Source of the DNA: Ceratodon purpureus
Taxonomy: Eukaryota; Streptophyta; Bryopsida; Pseudoditrichales; Ditrichaceae
Reading direction: 5' to 3'
Assembly: GCA_014871385.1 (NCBI GenBank)
Contig: CM026423.1
Span: 24,766,898-24,830,897 of the forward strand
Length of the DNA: 64,000 bases
How positions within the stretch are numbered: the stretch's first letter is position 1; the number at the start of each line of letters is the position of its first letter. Below the pieces are notes generated by a model. It did not search any database. It was not told the DNA's origin and saw only the letters and a list, made by a program, of their open reading frames with translations. Position numbers and translations under genes: made by a program. Positions 23,220 through 34,027 of the stretch are shown one piece after another.

Positions 23220-26200
23220 ATGAAGCAGAGTGGAGGGCCATCTCCCTCCACTTATGTCACTCCTAAACCTAGAAGAAAACCAGGTGGTACAGATTTCACG
23301 GATAGGAGAGCTAGAAAGAGGAGAGCATTACGTAAGAAGGTAGTTTTTAAAGATGACAATTTGAGTGCTCCTGTAAAAAGGAGAGGAGTCGGCCTGCCTG
23401 TAGCATTGAAGTTTTGTAGCATTCGCAAACTCATTCTCGAGTCTATAGTGGAGGAGAAGGAAGAGATATTAGAGAACACCGTTGTTGAGAGTCAAGAGCA
23501 GGAAGAGGAGGTACTCGGAAGTGGAGTTGCACGTGAGGCCATGACGGACGAATTAGTCTTTAATTGTAGTCAGAGAGTAGAATCACCAGAGCCTTCTATC
23601 AGATTCAATGACTCTTTGAGAAGAGGCCCTAATTCTCAATCCGAACATGACTTTAACTCCGTTGAAGTAAGTGTACTCAGACAAAGTCTAATATGAATCT
23701 CTAATGTACATGTGCAATTTGAATAAAAATATAGCAAATATTTATTGCAAAACTAGGGTATGATTTAATCAAGTTTATTACTTTTGACAGCTTCCAACTG
23801 ATAATCCTTTTTTTTTCACAATTTCCCAAAGAGTAACAACTGGATAAGGGAGGTGGGAGTTTCCACTCCATTGTCAGTAGTTGGAGTTGGTAGCGAAAGC
23901 GAGCGTTTGAGAGGGATTGCGAGGCGAGCCAGAGAGGAGATCCTCAGCAGTGGTGAAGGTGGGGTGGCGATGGCGGCGCGGATGGTAGGCGACGGAGGCC
24001 GAGGCGAGGAGGAGGCTGGGGGAGGCGCGGAGCCCGTGCTGGGAGAGGAGGAGCAGGGAGTGATCGAACCCGCGGCCCAGCCTGAGCTCGGCCTCGGAGC
24101 TGAAGGCGGGAGCGAGGACGAAGACGAAGACGAGGAGGAAGAGGAGGTAGCTGCCTCCACCTCCACATTGATACCGAGATGGCGACTGAATGTGTGACGT
24201 GTTTTTTGAATCTTGAATGTTTTAAATCTCGGGTATTTTGAATCTTGGGTCGTACGGAAATGAGAATAGTCAAGGTCGTACGGCAGCGACTGGAATTAAT
24301 GGTTGGTACAACGTACTGTGGCTTGCGGGTTGTGGGTACTTGGGATTCGGGATTTGGGTGCTTGGGTGCTGGGGTGCTTGGGTGCTTGGGTGCGGAATGT
24401 TTGGGTGCTTGGGTGCTAGGGTACAGAATGCTTGGGTGCTTGGGTGCTTGGGTGCTAGGGTACAGAATGCTTGGGTGCTTGGGTGCTTGGGTGCTGGGGT
24501 GCTTGAGTGGTTGGGTGCGGAAAGCTTTGGTGCTTGGGTGCTTTGGGTGCTTGGATGCTTGGGTGCTTGGGAACTCGGGTGTGGGATGTTTGGGTGCTTG
24601 GGCGCGGAATGGGATGCATATTGTGATTTTTTTAATTATTTTTTTTTTTCAAAAGTTTGGATCCGTCACCCTACTGTCGTCACAGACAGTAGGGGAGCGG
24701 GATTTGAACTCTTGTTCATGTTGGTGATATTTGCTCTCCTTGTGGTGCTTGGGCTGCTCGGCTTGGAGCCATTTCATTTTTAATTTGTTTTTTGTTTTCA
24801 AATTTTTGATTTCCTTAAGGTACCTTATGATTATTAATTAATTTTTTTTTTCAAAAATTTGGATCCGTCACCCTACTGTCGTCACAGACAGTAGGGGAGC
24901 GGGATTTGAACTCTTGTTCATGTTGGTGATATTTGCTCTCCTTGTGGTGCTTGGGCTGCTCGGCTTGGAGCCATTTCATTTGTAATTTGTTTTTTGTTTT
25001 CAAATTTTTGATTTCCTTAAGGTACCTTATGATTATTAATTATTTTTTTTTTTCAAAAGTTTGGATCCGTCACCCTACTGTCGTCACAGACAGTAGGGGA
25101 GCGGGATTTGAACTCTTGTTCATGTTGGTGATATTTGCTCTCCTTGTGGTGCTTGGGCTGCTCGGCTTGGAGCCATTTCATTTTTAATTTGTTTTTTGTT
25201 TTCAAATTTTTGATTTCCTTAAGGTACCTTATGATTATTAATTATTTTTTTTTTTCAAAAATTTGGATCCGTCACCCTACTGTCGTCACAGACAGTAGGG
25301 GAGCGGGATTTGAACTCTTGTTCATGTTGGTGATATTTGCTCTCCTTGTGGTGCTTGGGCTGCTCGGCTTGGAGCCATTTCATTTGTAATTTGTTTTTTG
25401 TTTTCAAATTTTTGATTTCCTTAAGGTACCTTATGATTATTAATTAATTTTTTTTTTCAAAAATTTGGATCCGTCACCCTACTGTCGTCACAGACAGTAG
25501 GGGAGCGGGATTTGAACTCTTGTTCATGTTGGTGATATTTGCTCTCCTTGTGGTGCTTGGGCTGCTCGGCTTGGAGCCATTTCATTTGTAATTTGTTTTT
25601 TGTTTTCAAATTTTTGATTTCCTTAAGGTACCTTATGATTATTAATTAATTTTTTTTTTCAAAAATTTGGATCCGTCACCCTACTGTCGTCACAGACAGT
25701 AGGGGAGCGGGATTTGAACTCTTGTTCATGTTGGTGATATTTGCTCTCCTTGTGGTGCTTGGGCTGCTCGGCTTGGAGCCATTTCATTTTTAATTTGTTT
25801 TTTGTTTTCAAAGTTTTGATTTCCTTAAGGTACCTTATGATTATTAATTAAATTTTTTTTTTCAAAAATTTGGATCCGTCACCCTACTGTCGTCACAGAC
25901 AGTAGGGGAGCGGGATTTGAACTCTTGTTCATGTTGGTGATATTTGCTCTCCTTGTGGTGCTTGGGCTGCTCGGCTTGGAGCCATTTCATTTTTAATTTG
26001 TTTTTTGTTTTCAAATTTTTGATTTCCTTAAGGTACCTTATGATTATTAATTAATTTTTTTTTTCAAAAATTTGGATCCGTCACCCTACTGTCGTCACAG
26101 ACAGTAGGGGAGCGGGATTTGAACTCTTGTTCATGTTGGTGATATTTGCTCTCCTTGTGGTGCTTGGGCTGCTCGGCTTGGAGCCATTTCATTTGTAATT

Positions 26201-29200
26201 TGTTTTTTGTTTTCAAATTTTTGATTTCCTTAAGGTACCTTATGATTATTAATTATTTTTTTTTTTCAAAAGTTTGGATCCGTCACCCTACTGTCGTCAC
26301 AGACAGTAGGGGAGCGGGATTTGAACTCTTGTTCATGTTGGTGATATTTGCTCTCCTTGTGGTGCTTGGGCTGCTCGGCTTGGAGCCATTTCATTTTTAA
26401 TTTGTTTTTTGTTTTCAAATTTTTGATTTCCTTAAGGTACCTTATGATTATTAATTAATTTTTTTTTTCAAAAATTTGGATCCGTCACCCTACTGTCGTC
26501 ACAGACAGTAGGGGAGCGGGATTTGAACTCTTGTTCATGTTGGTGATATTTGCTCTCCTTGTGGTGCTTGGGCTGCTCGGCTTGGAGCCATTTCATTTTA
26601 ATTTTGTTTTTTCTTTTCAAAGTTTTGATTTCCTTAAGGTACCTTATGTTTATTAATTAATTTTTTTTTTCAAAAATTTGGATCCGTCACCCTACTGTCG
26701 TCACAGACAGTAGGGGAGCGGGATTTGAACTCTTGTTCATGTTGGTGATATTTGCTCTCCTTGTGGTGCTTGGGCTGCTCGGCTTGGAGCCATTTCATTT
26801 TTAATTTGTTTTTTGTTTTCAAAGTTTTGATTTCCTTAAGGTACCTTATGATTATTAATTAAATTTTTTTTTTCAAAAATTTGGATCCGTCACCCTACTG
26901 TCGTCACAGACAGTAGGGGAGCGGGATTTGAACTCTTGTTCATGTTGGTGATATTTGCTCTCCTTGTGGTGCTTGGGCTGCTCGGCTTGGAGCCATTTCA
27001 TTTTAATTTTGTTTTTTCTTTTCAAAGTTTTGATTTCCTTAAGGTACCTTATGTTTATTAATTAATTTTTTTTTTCAAAAATTTGGATCCGTCACCCTAC
27101 TGTCGTCACAGACAGTAGGGGAGCGGGATTTGAACTCTTGTTCATGTTGGTGATATTTGCTCTCCTTGTGGTGCTTGGGCTGCTCGGCTTGGAGCCATTT
27201 CATTTTAATTTTGTTTTTTCTTTTCAAAGTTTTGATTTCCTTAAGGTAACTTATGTTTATTGTTTTAAATTTTTACTCTATAAAAGTATCCTTCACCCTA
27301 CTGTCTGTGACGACAGTAGGGGAGCGGGATTTGAACTCTTGTTCATGTTGGTGATATTTGCTCTCCTTGTGGTGCTTGGGCTGCTCGGCTTGGAGCCACT
27401 TCATTTCAGCTTGTAGAGAGTATTCGGTTCGATTCCCCCCGGCTGGAGGTCCTGCTAGAAAGCTGTACCAATGATGGCCCCAATTTTTTAGACGTCTTGC
27501 TTAGTATGCGTTAAATTTTTGAAGTGTCCTTGTTATTAGACTGAGTTTGAGATATTCTTTCTTCAACATTAGTGGTGTTCGTTTGTTCTCAACATTAGTG
27601 GTGTTCGTTTGTTTTGAACAGAGGTTTGATGGCTGCTTTGTCACATTTATTTGTCTTTGTGTATGAATTAGGAGTCTTCTGAGGATAATATGGAAAGCCA
27701 ACGTGAAGTCCCAACTCCAGCTGAGACCGAGGTACATAACTATTTCTTCTCACTTGTCTTTTTTTTTTTATTTATTGCTTACAACTCTTTTGAAATGTGG
27801 AAAATAACCCTCACTTCATTTCTTTTACTCTAGGTATATTCAGATGCTCCTGAGATGTCCGCGACCTCCCCCATTTCAGTTATCAATGTTTCCGACCTCT
27901 CGGATTCATTTGATCAGCCTTATTGTACCTGTGATGTAGCCAACCCTGTAGTTGGAGATAGTGGACCTCTCGAGGTCCACTCTCCACAGTACATGCCTAC
28001 TTCTCCCGTGTACATGCCTTCTTCTCCCGTGTACATGCCTACCTCCCCAGTGTATGAGCCTACGTCACCGGCCTACATGCCCACTTCCCCTCTAGAGGGC
28101 TCACCGCCGATGTCTCCACCCTCTCCTTCCTCGCCTATCAGAGTGAGAAGGCCTGCCCATGTGGTGTTTGCTCTACCGGCAATTCTGCCGTGCCCGGTTC
28201 AGCAAACCAGGCGGTTTTGGAGGAGGCGCCGTCACTGGAACTGTAGACAGTCTAAGGAGTACTATAGTCGAGCATCACGTAGATAGTTCCCCCAAGCGCA
28301 GATGAATTCTGACTTGTTACAAAAGAGATGACAGTATGAAGATATATTGTTACTTTCTTTTACATACTTGTCTTCTTTGCATGACTTCCTTTGATTGTGA
28401 TTCCTCTCTGAATTCCCACACCTCTTGGCAGGTTACTCAAACACAGGATGTGGTGGCAAAACCATCTTGCCCGATTGACTTGAAGACTGCTATGGAAGGG
28501 GAGTTGCAGCATCGAATTCAATACAAGTTGGACTCCAACGCCGTCATCAACAACCTTAGGATCAAACCGCCGGAGAAGTCTCGAATGCTGGTTCCCTTAT
28601 GCAGGATGATTCCAATGGCCAAGGTAAGACCAGTGGGTGAAATGGGGGTACAACACTTGGAGCGGGAGTTTGTTAAGGGATATAGAGATGGGGACCGCGT
28701 CATGTACATCTCCATGTACAACACTGAAGAGGAAACGAAGAATGTGACGGCGGAGATTATGGCCACTTGGAGCCCTTTATGGAGGGCAGCGAGTGATCGT
28801 TTTGATGATGAGATCTCTGGGGACGAGGAGTTGCTGCAGTTCTCTCACAAGATGTTTTTTGTCTGGGAGGGTAATCATCGCCTCTCCGCTTGGCTCCGGC
28901 ATATCAACAAGCATCATGCGGACGACCCATCCTGGCACATCTCTGTGCATTGCATTGTACTTGACCCCCGCGGCCAGGTGGGCAATCTCCTGCACGCCAT
29001 GCACGACATCAACTGGTACGTTCAAAAGTTTTGACTATTTGTTATCCATACTCAAGTCTATTTCGATTATATTTTATTCGACTTACGTACTAATTTCATA
29101 TTCAGGTCGACTGAGAATGACCACGTGAAGAGTAATCTTCCAGCAAAATTGTTTCGAATCCGCTCATTCGGAATGATGAAGCTGGAGGAGTTTAAAGACC

Positions 29201-32200
29201 TCCTGCGCCCTGACGAATATGAGGCTTGTTTGAAGAACAGGCCACCGAACCCGTCATGGTTCCCCTTGACAACTCGTGTGTTTATCGCATTTCTCTACCG
29301 AGTAAGTTGTACCTCCTCTTTGTCTTTCCTCGTTTTGTCTCCCTTCATTCTTTGCAAGTTCTATTTTATTCATTTATGAATTCTCTAAGAACTGGTTATC
29401 CTTCTACAGCGGGAAATTGCTGTGGCCTCGGATGAAGCAGCTAAAGCCTACATGGAGAAGACACCGGCGGATGAACAGACTGCATCTGCGATTTGGGATG
29501 TCATGAATGACGCGACTGAGAAAATGGTGGACCTCATTAAGAGGAAGGACTTCACTAAGTACTTGGCAATAGCAAATCCCAGAAACGGAGACGACTTCCT
29601 GAATGAGGTAACACCTTCATCTAATTTCAATTAGTATTTTGAATTGTTACAACATTATGCAATTATATTTTCTAATACTTCTCTACTCCTGGCAGATCAA
29701 TCGGCATTACAGTCTAAACTCTAAACCTGAGATGTCCCTCGATAAGCTCCAGAAGATCTGTCCAGCTGCCGTTGAGCCCAAATACAAGGCTCGGTGGCTG
29801 AGGTGGTGGAACTCATCTCCGAGTTCTCGACTATCTTACAGATTTCCACCACTTGAATTCAAGGATACTGCATTCGACCCTTGGTTGAACAGGGCTTCAT
29901 TCTGGGCTGGGGTATGGTTTCTCAATATCCCTTACCAATTACAACATGCTTTCTGATTTCTTTTCTCATTGGTACTAATTCTCATTGGTACTACAGTTGG
30001 AGGAAGCCGTCATCAACGAGGTTGATGACATATTCAAGTCAGAGAACCTCGATATCGACTGGACGGCATTTCCTGATGTCCAACAGCCGGGCGATTATGT
30101 CGAGAGTTCACGTATTATGTTGTGGGACAAGGCCTTCCCTACGTTCATTGGAAAAAACGCTAAGAAGCCCTTCGAGAAGAAGTCCGACTTCGCTAAATTC
30201 CCTGGAACTGCTGATGTTGTCAAGCGGGTTATTTACCGGTATATTGCCTAACTTTTTTGCATTTGCATATTCTAATTCGCTAGAGCTTTCTATGCTACTA
30301 ACCTTCTAAATTTCTTCTCTTAGGTACTTCAAGCGAGAGCTTGTTTTGAAGGGGGCCATCACGGTCCAACAGCTCCCCAACTACTTCCGTGCTTGGACGG
30401 AGACAACCTCGGACCAGTGTATCTATTCTCCCCAGCAGCTGCAAAGGTACAAAGCTCCTCACTTGCTTGAGGGATGCTGGTACCTTGATTGCTCTCGTGG
30501 TTTCACGATTGACTCAGAGGTCGACGTCAAGACTCTACACGATGGGGGTGCGGTGGTGGTCGAAGACACAGAGGATGGTGCAGAGGATTTTGAAGGACAG
30601 CAAGACCAATCCTCTGCTCCTCCACCGAAGAAAGGGAGAGGAAGGCGACTGAAATCTCTCCGTTCTCAGTCAGAGGCATCACAGCAAACCGGTGCGGCGT
30701 CTTCTCAGCCAAAACAGAAGGAACCGGAGCCCTCTCCAGGTATTGTCGTTACGAAGCCTTCTCCAGCTTCTTCGCCGGCTCCTTCCTCAATCAGTGCTTC
30801 CGAGGTCACCAGAGGTCTCCTCGAGCAGCGGAAAACCAAGAAATTTCCACAGACTACCTCTTCCGCTGGAACTATCAATTCCTCTCAGGTTTATGTCATC
30901 AACTCCTCTGTTGGCTCGGTTCTATCCCGACACAAGGAACTTGAAGACGTTGGTGGCGATCCCGAATGGAACAAGGCTCTAGACATCATTCGAATGGTAT
31001 GATTCGTTGTTTCATTCTTTCCCTTGAATTCTTATATTCTGTTAACCTTATATTTTCTAACTCTGATTTCTTGTTTATTCAAGTTTGGGGCAGGCCGCGA
31101 GAACCGAGTTCCTGATAGATGCAATGAGGACAATCACTTGGGATTCGACTTGATCATTGTCGACGTTCCTGAGAATCTTCCGGTCCCCACTATATCCAAT
31201 CCCACCTACGTCCCTCCGTCTTGGAACAAACGCGGCAAGGATTATTTGGAGGACCTCTTCGAGTTCGCAAGACATTACTTGCAGTTTGATGGTGCTCTCT
31301 GCATCATCCACAACAACGACCAACGTCTGGCTACGAAGATTTCCGAAGTGGCTGCTGCTGATGGCTTCGTGCAGCACCGAGACTGGTGGGGCTTCAATGC
31401 ACTAGGCTTGGCTCACCCAACGATGCCCGGCTCCTTGGTATGTACATCATAATCTTCGCTTGTCTTTGCATTTTACTAAGTTTTCTTTTTAATAACACTC
31501 ACATATTTCTGTTTTTCGCAGTCTCTTCGATTCTGGGTGCGCGTCTTCATTCGTGGTGGTTCTCCCCCATCCAAGTTTTCTTTTCAAACGAAGAAATCCG
31601 ATGTCGTTTACAACGACCTCCACATTACCGAGAGTGATGCCATTCTCAACTTCACCGATGCAGACTCGCAGCTCATGAATGGGGAGGTGCCCTGGAGAGG
31701 CCCGAGGGAGAAAGCCCCTGAGATGATGCAGGGCATCATTGAGGAGATGACCAAGCCCGGTGACATAGTCTTCGAATGGTCGGCAGGAACAGGTAATCCT
31801 CCATTAACAGTTTCTGTATTTCCAATCCTCTGATTTTCTCCACAGGGACTCACTACTTTTCTGTGCTACGTGTTTTCAGGTGCCTCCCTTAAGGCTTGCC
31901 AGAGTATTGGTCGTCATATTATAGCTTGTGAGGAGGACGAAGCCATCTTCAACGCCCTTCTCAAACCGTATATGGCTACGTCATCTGCCATGGGCCCTCC
32001 TAAACATCCTAGGCCGGCAGCAGCAGACGAAGCGCCTCCAAAGAGAGCTAGAAGACCTGATAAGTGGTGTAAGTCTTCTATTTTTTGTTCAAATTCTCCA
32101 AGCATTTCTTCTCTTTGCACCTCTACGTATTTAATCTAACCACAATCGGTTTTCTATTGCAGAGTAGTTTCGGCAACACCGCCACGTGGGCCAACACCAG

Positions 32201-32430
32201 TGTCCACTCCATCGTGGCGTCTTCATTCCAGCCCGATTCAGCCTTTTATACTTCCGGACTACGCAGAGGACTTAGCACAGGCGTTTCAATCTGGAGCCCT
32301 CACATATGTTCCTAGTCGGCCAACTACTTTTGATCCCAGGGCCCTTTTATTCGTCGATGACGAGGCGGTAGAAGAAGATTCGGAGTCCTCTAGTTCTGAG
32401 AGTGAAAGTAGCGACTGTAGCATGTTGTGA
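23220..32430 (+). CDS. CTD-heptad / ParB-like / N6-N4 DNA methyltransferase-like protein carried by the MULE
   Basis: Thirteen predicted exons: 23220-23666, 27672-27731, 27834-28142, 28432-29015, 29106-29301, 29410-29607, 29696-29911, 29997-30238, 30324-30996, 31084-31437, 31522-31792, 31880-32068, 32165-32430. All borders are GT-AG, all phases agree, giving 4,005 nt and 1,334 aa without a stop. Residues 1-150 are basic ([12 protein letters not shown]). Residues 222-256 are five heptads of the form YMPTSPV, like the RNA polymerase II CTD. Around 335-450 lies a ParB/Srx-like fold signature with [12 protein letters not shown] (GNHR 419-422). Residues about 980-1220 form a beta-class N6-A/N4-C methyltransferase-like domain: [10 protein letters not shown] (1002-1005 replacing DPPY), [14 protein letters not shown], then [14 protein letters not shown] (FEWSAGTG 1177-1184) and [11 protein letters not shown]. 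The C-terminal tail is Ser/Glu-rich. Exon 1 to exon 2 spans a 4-kb intron and is the least certain join; exon 3 could also read on to a stop at 28286. Methyltransferase activity is doubtful because the DPPY motif is altered. Confidence 0.83.
23850..24197 (+). other. GC-rich coding-like island in the 4-kb intron, possible captured exon
   Basis: Markedly more GC-rich than the surrounding transposon DNA. A + frame reads [18 protein letters not shown] and ends in an acidic run of Asp/Glu. It looks like the first exon of a host gene (ATG-proximal GCG codons, acidic tail). MULEs are known to pick up host exons (Pack-MULEs). Source gene not recognised. Confidence 0.35.
24330..24612 (+). repeat. Minisatellite of CTTGGGTG units
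   Basis: About 280 bp built from 8-bp CTTGGGTG units interspersed with short variants (GGTACAGAATG, TGCGGAATG). Lies at the left edge of the 202-bp array. Any open frame here is a by-product of the 8-bp period. Confidence 0.85.
24622..27416 (+). repeat. Tandem array, 14 copies of a 202-bp unit
   Basis: Thirteen near-identical units carry GGATCC at 24659, 24861, 25063, 25265, 25467, 25669, 25872, 26074, 26276, 26478, 26680, 26883 and 27085; a fourteenth, divergent copy starts near 27285. Each unit has a T tract, a 26-bp palindrome (CCCTACTGTC, loop, GACAGTAGGG), then sequence whose reverse strand contains GAGTTCAAATCCC (similar to a Pol III B box) and AAGCCGAGCAGC (10 of 12 match to an A box). 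The T tract would be an A-rich tail on that strand. A tRNA-derived SINE that became tandemly amplified is one reading. Low divergence points to recent amplification. It lies inside the first intron of the methyltransferase gene. Confidence 0.93.
27562..27614 (+). repeat. 27-bp tandem duplication
   Basis: The string CAACATTAGTGGTGTTCGTT occurs twice in a row just upstream of exon 2 of the methyltransferase gene. It is probably replication slippage within the intron. Confidence 0.85.
27990..28094 (+). repeat. Five 21-bp repeats encoding Pol II CTD-like heptads
   Basis: Encodes [35 protein letters not shown]. The Thr, Ser and Pro codons differ between repeats mostly at third positions (for example ACT/ACC/ACG, TCT/TCC/TCA, CCC/CCA/CCG/CCT), so the protein repeat is older than the DNA looks and has been kept by selection rather than being a fresh slippage product. 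Confidence 0.93.
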
Positions 32431-32938
32431 GGTTGAAGGAGGCTTCGGTCTATTGTTGTTTTCATTTGATTTGATTTTATTTAATTGGAGTTCATTGGGT
32501 AATCCTTCGTCTACTCTACTTCCCTGAACCTAAACTTGTTATAATTCTCATGTCCAATTTGTCTCCGTGTTTGTAAAGGATGAAATGTCACAACTGTAAT
32601 GCTCAAAATATAATATGAAGAATGAAATGTTACAAAAGAAAGGCACAAATATAATATTGTGCTGTTATTTATATTTTACTCATTCAAAATCCCACATTTG
32701 CATAGCCATGTTACCTATTCTTGACTTGGTGTACATCTTGGTTTCTGCCACTCCATTATTGAACAGGAACTCTGAAATATTCCACGAACTTCTAAGACCA
32801 TTTCGGTTATTTGTTTCGAGTTGTCTTATTCCTAGAATCGTCTATATTATCTAAAGCCATTATGCTGGAATACTCGTATCTAGATCCAATGAATGACCAA
32901 ATCTTAAGGATTCGAACACCCCACTAGACTTCACAGTA
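32431..32938. other. Spacer between convergent genes of the MULE
   Basis: AT-rich 3' flank shared by the methyltransferase gene and the small minus-strand gene. Contains AT-rich candidate polyadenylation sequence around 32609-32625; no gene. Confidence 0.5.
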
Positions 32939-33310
32939 CTAATCCTTCGAAGGATATACAGTCCAACTCTTGTCCATATCAAACCAGCAAGTTTCGCCAT
33001 CCGATATGATCACTTCGGGCAGCTGAACAACTGGATTGTCATCGACGTTCGATAGCAAGGGATACGGGATTAGGGACAACTCCATAATACGGAGAAGCTC
33101 ATTGGTACAAAGCACTGTCCAACGCCATTCACCTTCACCAACATGGAGGCTTCCGATGTGCCTAAACGGTGGCAGGTCCATGCCTCGTTCCCTGGCGCGC
33201 TCCACCTCCAGCAGCCACGGCCGCAGCTCCTCATAACTCGCCGGTGCCTTTGGGGGCAAACCTACAGCCGCTCTCGTCCTCCTGGATCTCGCATTACACA
33301 CCTTCGGCAT
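32939..33310 (-). CDS. Small transposon protein, unknown
   Basis: An intact 123-aa frame starting MPKVCNARSRRTRAAVGLPP; an upstream extension in the same frame lacks convincing protein character and is left out. The N-terminus is basic, followed by a helical Glu/Arg-rich stretch (YEELRPWLLEVERARERGMD) and a more hydrophobic C-terminal half with Trp residues (EWRWTVLCTNELLRIMEL; SDGETCWFDMDKSWTV). No family recognised. It lies between the methyltransferase gene and the right inverted repeat and is transcribed toward the centre of the element, mirroring the small gene near the left end. It could be the last exon of a longer gene. Confidence 0.55.
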   Translation of the reverse strand: MPKVCNARSRRTRAAVGLPPKAPASYEELRPWLLEVERARERGMDLPPFRHIGSLHVGEGEWRWTVLCTNELLRIMELSLIPYPLLSNVDDNPVVQLPEVIISDGETCWFDMDKSWTVYPSKD

Positions 33311-34027
33311 CGCGCAACACACTAAATTGTTGTACTCTAAAAACGTTACAGGCAAGCTTGCAGATTGACATCCCCGAACTCCTACGCTACCTTCGCATAC
33401 AGCACAGCATGCCAAGGACTGTGTCACTATCCAAATACGCCATCTAGAGATAAGCTCAAGAAACCAAGAGTGACCTCCTTCTCTGGAACCCAGCTTACCA
33501 AGTGTTGTTTGATGATGAAAATCTCCTACTTGTATCACTCAAATGAAGATGCTTTGCTGCCTAGGAAGAGAGAGTAATCTTCGATGAAGACAAGGACTCT
33601 AACAAGGTATATCTTGGTTTCAGCAGTTAAGATATTATACACGAATTTTGAAATATTCCAGGAAGTTTTCAAACCTTGCCTCCTTTATGTTCTGTGAAAG
33701 TTGTTTCTTTCCTTGTGCATTTACATAAACCTATGAAAGAATTAATTGTTTGATCTAGAACTTAACGCCTGATCATTATATCTTGCCTAAATCCATGAGA
33801 AATATAACAAAATATATGCATGACGTCATCATGACATCAGCCCTAATTTGTATCTTAGAGAACAAACGTAATAAATTCTTACCAGAGATAATCCTAATTT
33901 CCACGGTAATGCACTATTTTTCTAAAAAAAGTGTCAAAATCAAGCCTTAATTTAGTAATTTTCCACGGTTATAGGGTCTACTTTGCTTTTGAAAATTTTC
34001 CTAATTCTCAATTCTGTGCTCTCCATT
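33311..34027. other. Right subterminal region of the MULE
   Basis: AT-rich, no supported gene. Near the end it repeats, inverted, the CCCTATAACCGTGG motif found inside the left end. Confidence 0.5.

Noticed and set aside
24238-27416. Repeated 84-codon plus-strand frames ([15 protein letters not shown]...)
   Set aside because: Produced by the 202-bp period and the CTTGGGTG minisatellite; hydrophobic composition follows from the repeat sequence.
24622-27416. CRISPR-like array
   Set aside because: The whole 202-bp unit repeats without unique spacers, and the genome is eukaryotic.
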